Positions 28,517-36,937 of a stretch of 64,000 nt of DNA are shown in pieces. Origin of the DNA: Chloroflexota bacterium. GTDB taxonomy: Bacteria > Chloroflexota > Anaerolineae > Caldilineales > Caldilineaceae. A program made the translations under genes and the position numbers. Numbering within the stretch: position 1 is the first letter of the stretch; every line of letters starts with the position of its first letter. The notes under the pieces were generated by a model. That model saw only the letters and a program-made list of their open reading frames with translations, ran no database searches and was not told the DNA's origin. The stretch lies in NCBI GenBank assembly GCA_016861025.1, contig BOKO01000012.1, positions 1-64,000 of the forward strand. The letters run 5' to 3'.

Positions 28517-30205
28517 CTAGCGACGGAAGATGCGAACTCGCCGATAGGGTTCGCGCCCATAACTATGGCTGACCAGGTTGGCCGCGCGCGCCAGTTGATG
28601 CTGCTGGCTGCGGATCGCCGCCGACTGTGGGCTGAGGATCACATCCGACGCGCCATTGAGTACGCGCTGAATGCCATCTTGCGTCTCGCGCATCGCCTCC
28701 TCGAACGCATCGATCGGATCGACGGTGATGTGAAAGATATCGACGAGCACCTGCTCCATCTGCGCTCCGGTGTTGCTGCGCAGGACATACACTGGAATGC
28801 CACGGCGCTCAGCATCCTGGATCGGCGCCGGCTGTTGCCGATAGTAGTTCTTTAACGTCATCACGGCATCGGCGGCGTTAAGATTGTCGACAATCTGGAT
28901 CGGCACGTTCAGGCCGTTGGCCGCAGCGCGTAGCCGATTTTGTCCGACGCCGTAGGGGTAAATGCGCACGGTGTTGCGCTTAACCGGCGCTGGCTCTATC
29001 TCCTCGTGTTCGACGTAGGCATCGTTGGGATAGGTGTGGCCGTTGGTCTCTTTGAGCAGCTGCTCGGTCGATGTCTCGCGCCCGCGCCGGCGACGTGAGC
29101 GGGCCGAAAAGTCGCCATGTTCGTCGGTGACGACCTCACGACGGCTAATCTGGATTTCACCGCGCTCATCGACGTAGCGATCTTCCGGCGTCAGCTCACG
29201 CCCACGCAGAATTGCATCGACCGCCTGCGCCACATCGTGGTGAATCACCAGATGTTGACGATCTTTGATTTCGATCAACACGTCGAAGGTGGGCGGAGCG
29301 CGCCGTTCAAGTACGCTTTTCTGTGTGCCGCGACGCCGCGCTTCTTCGTCAGAGAGCGTCACCGATTCGATGCCGCCGACCAGATCGCTCAGCGTCGGGT
29401 TCATGAGCAGGTTTTCAAGGCTGTTGCCATGCGCCGTGCCGATGAGCTGCACGCCGCGCTCGGCGATGGTGCGCGCGGCAATCGCTTCGAGCTCGCGCCC
29501 GATCTCGTCAATGATAATCACCTCCGGCATGTGATTCTCCACAGCTTCGATCATCAGCTCGTGCTGCAGCGAAGGGTTGGGCACCTGCATCCGTCGTGAG
29601 CGCCCAATCGCCGGGTGTGGGATGTCGCCGTCGCCAGCGATCTCGTTGCTGGTGTCGACGATGACGACGCGTTTGACTTCACTGCGCAGCCGCGCCGCCT
29701 CGCGCAGCAAGGTCGTCTTGCCGACGCCGGGGCGTCCGAGCAGCAAAATGCTGCGTTCGCTGTTGACGATGTCTTTGATGATCTCGATGGCGCCATAGAC
29801 TGCGCGGCCAACGCGACAGGTGAGACCGATCACATCGCCTTTGCGGTTTCGGATCGCCGAAATGCGATGGAGCGTACGCTCAATGCCAGCGCGGTTGTCG
29901 GCGCCAAAGTCACCCACGCGTTCGACGACCATGCGCAGGTCTTGCAGCGTCACTTCCTGCTCGTTGAGCACAAGCTCGCCATCGGTGAAGCGCGCTTCGG
30001 GCAGGCGGCCCAGGTCCATAATGACCTCGATCAGGGTTCCCTTGCGTTCGGACTGTTCCAGCGCGCTGCGAATGCGATCGGGCAGAACAGCCAGCAACAA
30101 ATCGAGGTCGTCGGTAATTTGGAGTGTGTTCATATCTGGTTGTTGATGTGCAGAAAAATCAAAACACGATTGATTGAGTTGATGTACGACTTGTTCGTTG
30201 ATCAC
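28517..30205 (-). CDS. R3H-domain AAA ATPase (SpoIIIAA/Ycf45-like)
   Basis: A 562-residue ATPase. The N-terminal and central ATPase region carries Walker A in LLLGRPGVGKTTLLREAA and Walker B in EVIIIDEIGRELEA, with IGTAHGNSLENLL after it, as in SpoIIIAA/Ycf45-type proteins. The C-terminal part has a nucleic-acid-binding R3H-type region (LARAANLVSHSYGREPYRRVRIF) after a variable linker. Members are thought to bind single-stranded nucleic acid but their role is poorly known. The GTG start at 30205 overlaps the GNAT-like gene's stop codon (GTGA) and has AGGAAG upstream; an ATG at 30133 is the alternative. Confidence 0.85.
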   Translation of the reverse strand: MINEQVVHQLNQSCFDFSAHQQPDMNTLQITDDLDLLLAVLPDRIRSALEQSERKGTLIEVIMDLGRLPEARFTDGELVLNEQEVTLQDLRMVVERVGDFGADNRAGIERTLHRISAIRNRKGDVIGLTCRVGRAVYGAIEIIKDIVNSERSILLLGRPGVGKTTLLREAARLRSEVKRVVIVDTSNEIAGDGDIPHPAIGRSRRMQVPNPSLQHELMIEAVENHMPEVIIIDEIGRELEAIAARTIAERGVQLIGTAHGNSLENLLMNPTLSDLVGGIESVTLSDEEARRRGTQKSVLERRAPPTFDVLIEIKDRQHLVIHHDVAQAVDAILRGRELTPEDRYVDERGEIQISRREVVTDEHGDFSARSRRRRGRETSTEQLLKETNGHTYPNDAYVEHEEIEPAPVKRNTVRIYPYGVGQNRLRAAANGLNVPIQIVDNLNAADAVMTLKNYYRQQPAPIQDAERRGIPVYVLRSNTGAQMEQVLVDIFHITVDPIDAFEEAMRETQDGIQRVLNGASDVILSPQSAAIRSQQHQLARAANLVSHSYGREPYRRVRIFRR

Positions 30206-31263
30206 ACAGGTCTTCCTGAATCGACTGGCGTTGATGAGCGAATCGGCGATGTGGTTGGTTTGGGCGGCGCAAATGTCGTTGGCACGATTTCGCTTCCCGT
30301 TTCAACCACCGTAGCCGGGCTAGAGATGCTTTCACGCACCCATCTAACTACATGTTTGACCATCCTGACCCGGTCACAAAATGGTGCAAACCCCAGTTCA
30401 TCCAATATCACGCCAATTCCACCCTGAAAATCACTCGATGCAAAATAGAGCGGTTTGGGCCATTGCCCCTCGGCAACCACCAACGCGGCCTGCGTGAACA
30501 ACATACGCAGGTCATGGCTGTCTGGTTGCAACGCGTTTCCCCAGATGCGTAGCCAGGAGCCGCGTTGTCCGCGCTGCAACTGAAACGCACCGGTCAACTC
30601 GCCGCCCGACCGGATCACATAAATAACGCCCTGCTCCGGGCGCAGGTTCTCGATGAGCGGTGTAGTTGAGCCGCGTTCTCCGTTGACCCCTTCGGCGATG
30701 CGAATATGCTCTGGCACTGTTTTCAAGTAGAGTCGCGCCAGATCCCAGTCGTCAGCCATCGAGCGCGGCGAAGCGACCAACGAAACATTCTGTGCGCCAG
30801 CTATAACCGGCGGTTCAAAGCTGCGCCAGACCGTCTGGTGGCAGAAAGATTCAAAACCGACGGCGGCGAAGGTGTTGACCAACAGCGGCTGATCGGGCAC
30901 ATCGGCGTATATCCGCTCAAAACCCAGCGCGCCAGCTTCATGGATCAAATAAGACAACAGTTTGTTCCAGATCGCCGGATGTCCCGACGGTGCATCCAGA
31001 CTAGGCGCCAGACATAAGATATCTGCATCGCGTGCAGCGCCGTTACGCCGCACTTGCAAAAACCCTTCATGCACCAGACCATGCCCATCTTGACGCAGGA
31101 CATAGGTCAATGCCTTTGTCGTCGCCCACGGCAACACCGTGCTCAAGGCAATCGACATACTCGACTGTGGCTGAAGAAAAGTATGCGCGCAGGGCAAGTA
31201 CGTCGCCTTCCGACCGAGGCGCTGAAGAAGGTAAATATCGCCAAGCTGAAATGGGCGAATCAC
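30202..31263 (-). CDS. GNAT-like acetyltransferase-fold protein
   Basis: A 353-residue protein beginning MIRPFQLGDIYLLQRLG, a start seen in N-acetyltransferase-like proteins. It seems to contain two diverged GNAT-type halves: the first around HEGFLQVRR to GFERIYADVPDQPLLVNTFAAVGFESF, the second around YVIRSGGELTGAFQLQRG to FQGGIGVILDELGFAPF. The acetyl-CoA loop (Q/RxxGxG/A) is not clean, so activity is doubtful. The start is GTG at 31263. It is translationally coupled to the downstream R3H ATPase. The last 40 residues are proline- and serine-rich. Confidence 0.62.
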   Translation of the reverse strand: MIRPFQLGDIYLLQRLGRKATYLPCAHTFLQPQSSMSIALSTVLPWATTKALTYVLRQDGHGLVHEGFLQVRRNGAARDADILCLAPSLDAPSGHPAIWNKLLSYLIHEAGALGFERIYADVPDQPLLVNTFAAVGFESFCHQTVWRSFEPPVIAGAQNVSLVASPRSMADDWDLARLYLKTVPEHIRIAEGVNGERGSTTPLIENLRPEQGVIYVIRSGGELTGAFQLQRGQRGSWLRIWGNALQPDSHDLRMLFTQAALVVAEGQWPKPLYFASSDFQGGIGVILDELGFAPFCDRVRMVKHVVRWVRESISSPATVVETGSEIVPTTFAPPKPTTSPIRSSTPVDSGRPV

Positions 31264-31596
31264 CGAGTCAGAATCTCCATTGCGGAGAGCAATTGAATCA
31301 GATTGAAACCATCTGCCACACTAGCATATAGTGTAACGCATCTTGCGTTTGCTGGCAAGTAATCTCACCAACGATTACTTTATGTTAAACATCTGTTAAT
31401 GGTGGATTGGCACAATCGAAGGGTGATTGTCACATCCAATAAAGATCGTCATAGGGGGAAACAACACCGAAATCTTGGGTTTACGAAATCGCTGAACCAT
31501 GATAAGATAGATTCGTCCTTTCGGACAGGCTTCACTGTATCAACTTTTGCCCTGTAGTTACTTACAAATCGATAGCTTTGAAAGGAGTTTCACAGT
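31264..31596. promoter_or_regulatory. 333-nt intergenic region upstream of the secreted-protein gene
   Basis: No gene is seen. The region is less GC-rich than its surroundings. Weak promoter-like pairs occur before the secreted-protein gene, for example TTACGA with TAAGAT at a 16-nt spacing near 31482-31510. AAAGGAG lies 10 nt before the ATG at 31597. A purine-rich stretch near 31450-31470 did not match a riboswitch class I know. Confidence 0.35.
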
Positions 31597-32814
31597 ATGC
31601 GTTCAAAATCCATATCGTTGCTTTTGGTAATCGTTCTGTTGCTGGCTTCATTCAGCACGGCGCTGGCTCAGGTCGAACCTTTCTGTGGCGATCTCTCCGA
31701 TGATGATTGTGCGCTGTTGACAGCTGCTACAGAAAATATGATGGACGTCGCCTCGTATCAAGCGTCGGCTGAGTATAGCGCAGTGCTTGCCGGTCTGCCT
31801 GGCCTGCCGCTGACGGAAGCTTCTGTCAAGGTCATGGTTGATGGCGCGTTTGCCTACGCTGACAACGCACTGGAAGCTGCTGCGATTCTCGCCGGCGCGC
31901 AGACTCAAGAAGAAGTCGCTGCATTGATGGCTGAGTCGCCGGATGTATTCGTGGACTTCTACAATGGTTGGTCATTTGATATGGCGATCGCTGTCGACAT
32001 CAGCGAAGAACTTGCTGCGGCGCTTTCGGCAGATGCAGGCGTTGCCATCCCTGCTTCGTTCACCGTGCCGCTGATCCTGGTGGATGGCGTCCTCTATGTG
32101 GATGTCACCGATGTTGCGCCGCTGATCGATGGGATGCAGGATATGACAGGTTGGATCGGATTTGAGCTTGGACCTGTGATCGAAGCCGCCGCCGAACAGG
32201 GCATGTTTGAGGAAGCCGCCGCACAGATGGATCCGTCCGCGATGGCTGCTGACATGGATCCAGCAACGGCTGCCGCTCTTGCTGGCTTCCAGGCAATGAT
32301 GGGCGATCCGAAGGCCTTTGAGCCATACATGACAATTTCGCGCAACGCTGACGACGTGATTGATGGTGTAGATGTTGCTGTGTTTGTCTCTAAACTGGAT
32401 GTGATTGGTCTGATCAGCAGCCCTGAATTTGTCGACTTGATCAAGGGGTTAGCTGAAGCTGGCGCACTGGGCGAAGATGCACCAAGCGCTGCTGACATCG
32501 ACCAGGCGATGACGATGCTTGGTTTGATGGGACCGATGCTCTTCCAGGGGCTGACCTCTGAGAACGTCACCGCTGTTAGCCTGGATGAGCCGAACTATAT
32601 CGTTGCGCAGGAGAGCCTCTTCTCCTGGGATCTTTCCGGTTTGCTGCAAATGGCGGCTATGAGCGGAGCGATTCCGGCGAATGAAATACCCTCCGGCGCT
32701 TCCTTGATCGAGTTCTCGACCTCTGTGGTGAACTCCGACTTTAACGAGCCGCAGGAGATCACAGCGCCAGCCGACGCACTGATGGTGCCGGCTGAGTCGA
32801 TGATGCAGCAGTAA
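31597..32814 (+). CDS. Secreted acidic protein of unknown function
   Basis: A 405-residue protein with a Sec signal peptide (residues 1-24, cleavage likely after STALA). The mature part is strongly acidic, rich in Ala, Met and Asp and nearly free of basic residues. A paired-cysteine motif FCGDLSDDDC opens the mature chain and could form a disulfide. There is no lipobox or membrane anchor. The alternating hydrophobic/acidic helices and strand-like VDGVLYVDVTDVAPL recall lipid- or ligand-binding carrier folds, but no family is assigned. AAAGGAG precedes the start and a strong terminator follows, so it is a single-gene unit. Confidence 0.8.
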   Translation: MRSKSISLLLVIVLLLASFSTALAQVEPFCGDLSDDDCALLTAATENMMDVASYQASAEYSAVLAGLPGLPLTEASVKVMVDGAFAYADNALEAAAILAGAQTQEEVAALMAESPDVFVDFYNGWSFDMAIAVDISEELAAALSADAGVAIPASFTVPLILVDGVLYVDVTDVAPLIDGMQDMTGWIGFELGPVIEAAAEQGMFEEAAAQMDPSAMAADMDPATAAALAGFQAMMGDPKAFEPYMTISRNADDVIDGVDVAVFVSKLDVIGLISSPEFVDLIKGLAEAGALGEDAPSAADIDQAMTMLGLMGPMLFQGLTSENVTAVSLDEPNYIVAQESLFSWDLSGLLQMAAMSGAIPANEIPSGASLIEFSTSVVNSDFNEPQEITAPADALMVPAESMMQQ

Positions 32815-32890
32815 GTCATACAGTAAATTGAAGCTGGCAGTTTTGCTTGTCTACTGACCGCGGACAAGCAAACTGCACGAGACAGGGACA

Positions 32891-32924
32891 AAAAGAGCGC
32901 CGCTTTACGGAGCGGCGCTCTTTT
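32891..32924. terminator. Bidirectional Rho-independent terminator
   Basis: AAAAGAGCGCCGCT (32891-32904) pairs perfectly over 14 bp with 32911-32924 around a 6-nt loop, and runs of T follow on both strands. It serves the convergent secreted-protein gene (+) and META-domain gene (-). Confidence 0.93.
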
Positions 32925-32967
32925 TGCGTAGTTTAGTTGTCTCCGCCCTTTTCCAGGTGATGCATCA

Positions 32968-34041
32968 TCATTCGCGCGTGTGATAGGAGGCGACCAGGGC
33001 GCCATCTGCTGTGCGTAATTCGAGCCGGTCGCCTTGAATGTTGAAGGTCTCCGCCAGCAACAGCGCAGACAGATAGGCGCTTTCCTGCTGCATCACATCC
33101 TCGGCGCACATCTTGCGCGTGGTCGCCGCCGGTTCGATCGAAATTGCGTCGTCATCGACCGTGTATCCCGTCATATAGTTGTTGCAGCCCGCCGAACCGC
33201 TCAGCCGCCCATCCTCACTGAAGTTCGCCGTGATCTCGGTGTCGAGCAGGATCGAGACGACAGCCTCACGCCCATTGTTGTAGTTGATCGCCACCCACTC
33301 CACGCCGGTCAGGCTGGCGGGAACCTGCACGACAAAGGCCGCCACGCTCTGGCCGCTGGCATCGAGCAGTGCGAGCTGGTCGCCGTCAATCTGGTAGGAA
33401 GCGGTCGCCGCCAGCGCTGCCATGAACTGCTGTTCGACGGTCATCTGCGGCTCCGGGCAAGCCATCAGGGTCATGGGGCCGGGCATGATGGTCAGGCTGG
33501 CGCCGTCGAGCGTATAGCTGGCGCCGTAGCGGTTGCAGCCGCCGCTGCCGCCAACGCGCCCTTCCTCAAAGAGCGCAGTCGCCTCGACGTCGGCGGGGAC
33601 ATCAACCAGCGCGCCGCTGCCGTCACTGATGGCGGTCAACTGCCAGGTTGGGCCTTCAAGCGTTGCGGTTTCCATGGCGCCCTCCTCAGCAGGCTCCTTG
33701 CTCACCAGTTCGATCAACGTGTACTTCAGGCTCGATGCGTCCGCAGGCGCATTCGCCACCGGCTCGACGCGCACGCGCAGCTCGTAGGTGTAGCCTGGCT
33801 CGAATGTAAAACCTTCGATCTGGCTATAGAAGAACTGATACTCGCCGTTCGGGTCTTCCTTGACCAACATGCACTTCATCGGCGCAACACCGACGCAGTC
33901 GACCAGCTCAGAGCCAACGAAGAACGTGGCTTCGCGCGCAGCATTCGCAGAGCCACGCGTATCCTGCACCGGCTGGCAGCCTGCCAGCGTCAGCAGCAAC
34001 AAGGCGGCGCTCGCCAACATCATTCCCATCGATTTTCGCAT
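32968..34041 (-). CDS. META-domain lipoprotein with DUF4377
   Basis: A 357-residue lipoprotein (lipobox TLAGC, Cys22). A DUF4377-type domain comes first (VGSELVDCVGVAPMKCMLV to YTYELRVRVEP). Two META (HslJ-like) domains follow, marked by GGSGGCNRYGASYTLDG with MTLMACPEPQMTVEQQFMAAL, and by SGSAGCNNYMTGYTVDD with TTRKMCAEDVMQQE. META domains occur in heat-shock- and motility-linked surface proteins; the ligand is unknown. GAGAGG lies before the ATG at 34041. The in-frame upstream extension lacks support. Confidence 0.87.
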   Translation of the reverse strand: MRKSMGMMLASAALLLLTLAGCQPVQDTRGSANAAREATFFVGSELVDCVGVAPMKCMLVKEDPNGEYQFFYSQIEGFTFEPGYTYELRVRVEPVANAPADASSLKYTLIELVSKEPAEEGAMETATLEGPTWQLTAISDGSGALVDVPADVEATALFEEGRVGGSGGCNRYGASYTLDGASLTIMPGPMTLMACPEPQMTVEQQFMAALAATASYQIDGDQLALLDASGQSVAAFVVQVPASLTGVEWVAINYNNGREAVVSILLDTEITANFSEDGRLSGSAGCNNYMTGYTVDDDAISIEPAATTRKMCAEDVMQQESAYLSALLLAETFNIQGDRLELRTADGALVASYHTRE

Positions 34042-34135
34042 CTTTACACCTCTCTGTGACTGAATGTTTTCTTTTGACAACCCCATGCACCATTCAATGG
34101 ACGGTGAACTGATCGCTAATGTTCCAATCGAAGTG

Positions 34136-35656
34136 TTAGCGGCGCCGACGGCTGCGTTTGCGCGGACGACGTTCCGGTTTCTCAACACTGTGCGCTGGCC
34201 GGGAAGGCGGCGGTGGTTCAGGCGGCGTCACCGGCGCGTGCAGCGCCTGTTGATAGGTTTCGTCGAGCAGCATGGTGATAATGGCGACGCCTTCCTCGCT
34301 CTCCATCAGACTGTGCGCCAGGTTCGTGAAGCGTTGGCTGCGTTCCGCCTGGAGCTTGTCTCGGTTGCGCAGCCGCGCTTCCAACAGTGCAGTCAGCCGC
34401 TCAGCGACGACCGCCTCGACCTCCTGCTCGGTCGGCAGCGTGCGTTCGATGATCGGCAGCTTGTAGAACTTGACGGCGCGGTCGAGCACGCCTTTGTCGA
34501 CGCGACTGACCAGCGTGATCGCCACGCCTGCTGCGCCTGCACGCCCTGTGCGCCCGGCGCGGTGAATGTAGTTCTCAACATCCTCCGACGGCTCGTACTG
34601 GATCACGTGCGAGAGCTCGGGAATGTCCAGCCCGCGCGCAGCGACGTCGGTGGCGACAAGGAAACGCAGCGTCCCTTTACGCACCCGTTCGAGCACGCGT
34701 TCGCGATCAGCCTGCGAGAGGTCAGCGCTCAGCTCGTCGGCGTCGTAGCCAAAGCGCTGCAGTACGACGGCGACAAAATGCACGTTGACTTTGGTGTTGC
34801 AGAAGATGATCGCCGATTCCGGGTTCTCGACCTCGATGATGCGCACCAGGCTGCGCTCGCGCCCCATGTCCGGCACGGTGTAAAAGATGTGCGTCGTCTC
34901 AGCGACATGCACGTGACCGCTGCTGAGCGTGACAAATTCCGGTTCGTGCAGAAACTGGTGCGCGGTGCGCATCACCTGCGGCGTGAAGGTGGCTGAGAAC
35001 ATGCAGGCATTGATGCGGCGATCGGGCAGGTAGCGCTGAATCTCGCGCATGTCGGGGTAGAAACCCATGGACAACATGCGGTCGGCTTCGTCGAAGATCA
35101 ATATCTCCAGCCCGTCGAGCGACAGCGTGCGCTTGAGCAGGTGGTCGAGGATGCGACCCGGTGTGCCGACGACGATGTGCGCCCCGCGCTTGAGTGCGTC
35201 GATCTGCGGCCCGTAGCCGACGCCGCCGTAGACCGCCACGGTGCGCAGTCCAGCCTCTCCGCACAGCACCTCGGCTTCGTGCCAGACCTGATGCGCCAGC
35301 TCGCGCGTGGGCGCCAGGATCAACGCCTGGCACGCAGCCTTGTTCGGGTCGAGCCGCTCCAACATCGGCAGCAGAAAGGCGCCGGTCTTGCCGCTGCCCG
35401 TGCGCGCCTGGATCATCACATCCTGACCGTCGAGCAGGTAGGGAATGGTGCGCACCTGCACGGGCATCAGCTTGTCCCAGCCGGCGCGACGCATGGCGGC
35501 GGCGATGTGCGGCGGCAGTTGGTCGGCGGTGACGATTGGAATCTCGTCGTCCACGGCGGACGAAGTGGAAGCGTCGGGAGCCGCCAAAGCCGGCGCGACA
35601 GTGGCAGAATCTGTCACGTCGCGCCCGGTTGTGTCAGGAAATTCTGTGTTGCTCAA
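34136..35656 (-). CDS. DEAD-box RNA helicase
   Basis: A 506-residue ATP-dependent RNA helicase. Motif I ARTGSGKT (84-91), Ia PTRELAHQ, Ib GTPGRILDHL, II DEAD (FDEADRML), III SAT (MFSATF), IV IIFCNTK, V VATDVAARGLD and VI HRAGRTGRAG are all intact. The C-terminal tail is basic (RRPRKRSRRRR), as in RNA-binding cold-shock or ribosome-assembly helicases of the CsdA/RhlE type. The start is a TTG at 35656 with GAGG just upstream; the first 40 residues are polar and low-complexity. Confidence 0.94.
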   Translation of the reverse strand: MSNTEFPDTTGRDVTDSATVAPALAAPDASTSSAVDDEIPIVTADQLPPHIAAAMRRAGWDKLMPVQVRTIPYLLDGQDVMIQARTGSGKTGAFLLPMLERLDPNKAACQALILAPTRELAHQVWHEAEVLCGEAGLRTVAVYGGVGYGPQIDALKRGAHIVVGTPGRILDHLLKRTLSLDGLEILIFDEADRMLSMGFYPDMREIQRYLPDRRINACMFSATFTPQVMRTAHQFLHEPEFVTLSSGHVHVAETTHIFYTVPDMGRERSLVRIIEVENPESAIIFCNTKVNVHFVAVVLQRFGYDADELSADLSQADRERVLERVRKGTLRFLVATDVAARGLDIPELSHVIQYEPSEDVENYIHRAGRTGRAGAAGVAITLVSRVDKGVLDRAVKFYKLPIIERTLPTEQEVEAVVAERLTALLEARLRNRDKLQAERSQRFTNLAHSLMESEEGVAIITMLLDETYQQALHAPVTPPEPPPPSRPAHSVEKPERRPRKRSRRRR

Positions 35657-35679
35657 ACAAACCTCGTTGCGATCTCTGC

Positions 35680-35707
35680 AAAATGATCAATCCGTATCTG
35701 TTGTCAA
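35680..35707 (-). promoter_or_regulatory. Weak promoter candidate for the DEAD-box helicase
   Basis: On the minus strand TTGACA (35707-35702) is followed after 16 nt by CATTTT (35685-35680), about 25 nt before the TTG start. The -35 box is perfect and the -10 box poor. Confidence 0.35.
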
Positions 35708-35775
35708 TGCATTCAGTATCGCACAGGCAAACCATATCGGATAACCATAATCAGCAGAGATCGCATTTACGCCGT

Positions 35776-36825
35776 CTATTTCGTCTCCGTCACCTTGCGC
35801 AGACCGCGCGGGTGGTCGGGGTCGAAGTCGCGCACAGCGGCAAGGTGCATGGCGAACAACTGGCACGGCACGATCGCCGTCAGCGGCGACAGCCATTCGG
35901 GCACGCCGGCAGGCAGCGGAATGGCAGCGCGTCCCAACGCCTGCGCGTCAGCGTCGTCGCTGATCATCACGATTTCGGCTTCGCGCTGGCGCAGCGTCTG
36001 TACGAACTGCATCATCTCCGGCAGCAGCACCCCAGACGGCGCCACCACGAACGCCGGAAACCCATGTTCGATCAGCGCCAGCGGCCCGTGCATGAAGTCG
36101 GCGCTCGAATAGGGTTCAGCAATCGTGTAGGTGAGCTCCTTCATTTTCAGCGCAAACTCGAAGGCGGTGGCGTAGCTGAAGCCGCGCCCCAACACCACGC
36201 AATCGCGCATGTAGCGATAGCGTTCCGCCAGCACGCCGATCTGCGGCGACAGCGCCAGCAGCCCCTCCACTTTTTCGGGAATGGCGCCCAACGCCTGACG
36301 CATCTCCTCGTCGCCGGTCAGCTCGGCGCTCAACAGGGCGATGGCAGCCAGCGACGCCGTGTAGGTCTTGGTCGCTGCAATCGACTTTTCCTCGCCGGCG
36401 TTCAGCGTGATCACATGTTCTGCCTGCCGCGCCAGGTCGGAGTCGGGAAAGTTGGTGATGGCGGCGGTCATCGCGCCCTGGCGCCGCGCCTCCGCCAGCA
36501 CCGAGACGATGTCGGGACTTTTGCCGCTCTGGCTGATGCCGATCACCAGCGCGTTGCCAAAGCGCGGCGGCTTCCGGTAGATCGAGTAAAGACTGGGCGT
36601 CGCCAGCGCCACCATGTATTCGTTCATGGCGCCAAATAGATACTGTGCGTAGCGACCAGCGTTGTCGCTGGTGCCACGCGCGGCGATAACGATGTAATCG
36701 ACGCCCCGCGCCCGGATCGCGCTGGCAAAGCGCTTGATCCCCGGTCGCTCGCGCTCGATCAGCGATCTCAACACCGCCGGCTGCTCATGAATTTCCCGAT
36801 ACAGATGTGACTGTTCCAGCACCAT
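35776..36825 (-). CDS. SIS-domain glucosamine-6-phosphate deaminase/isomerase (NagB-II type)
   Basis: A 349-residue protein with two SIS domains, homologous to the isomerase half of GlmS but without the glutaminase domain. YIVIAARGTSDNAGRYAQYL and ALVIGISQSGKSPDIV form the first sugar-phosphate site; VVLGRGFSYATAFEFALKMKE and SSADFMHGPLALIE form the second, followed by the C-terminal VPCQLFAMHLAAVRDFDPDHPRGLRKVTETK-like end. In a nagA-ROK operon it most likely converts glucosamine-6-phosphate to fructose-6-phosphate plus ammonia. It lies 112 nt after nagA, across a heptamer-repeat gap. Confidence 0.87.
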   Translation of the reverse strand: MVLEQSHLYREIHEQPAVLRSLIERERPGIKRFASAIRARGVDYIVIAARGTSDNAGRYAQYLFGAMNEYMVALATPSLYSIYRKPPRFGNALVIGISQSGKSPDIVSVLAEARRQGAMTAAITNFPDSDLARQAEHVITLNAGEEKSIAATKTYTASLAAIALLSAELTGDEEMRQALGAIPEKVEGLLALSPQIGVLAERYRYMRDCVVLGRGFSYATAFEFALKMKELTYTIAEPYSSADFMHGPLALIEHGFPAFVVAPSGVLLPEMMQFVQTLRQREAEIVMISDDADAQALGRAAIPLPAGVPEWLSPLTAIVPCQLFAMHLAAVRDFDPDHPRGLRKVTETK

Positions 36826-36862
36826 GTCTCAGTTCCTCCACTGAAAATTGCGGGAGAGAGCA

Positions 36863-36937
36863 GGAGATGGGGAGATGGGGAAAGAAGTGCATCTCTGGTC
36901 AATCTCCCAATCTCCAATCTCTCAATCCCTTAATCCC
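36863..36937. repeat. Degenerate inverted heptamer array between nagA and the SIS gene
   Basis: GGAGATGGGGAGATGGGG (36863-36880) faces variant CCAATCT units (36901-36937) across a 20-nt centre. The right arm runs up to the nagA stop codon (36938-36940), and the nagA C-terminal Glu-Arg-Glu codons share its repetitive composition. It is the same family as at 2068 and 5604, but more decayed. Confidence 0.75.
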
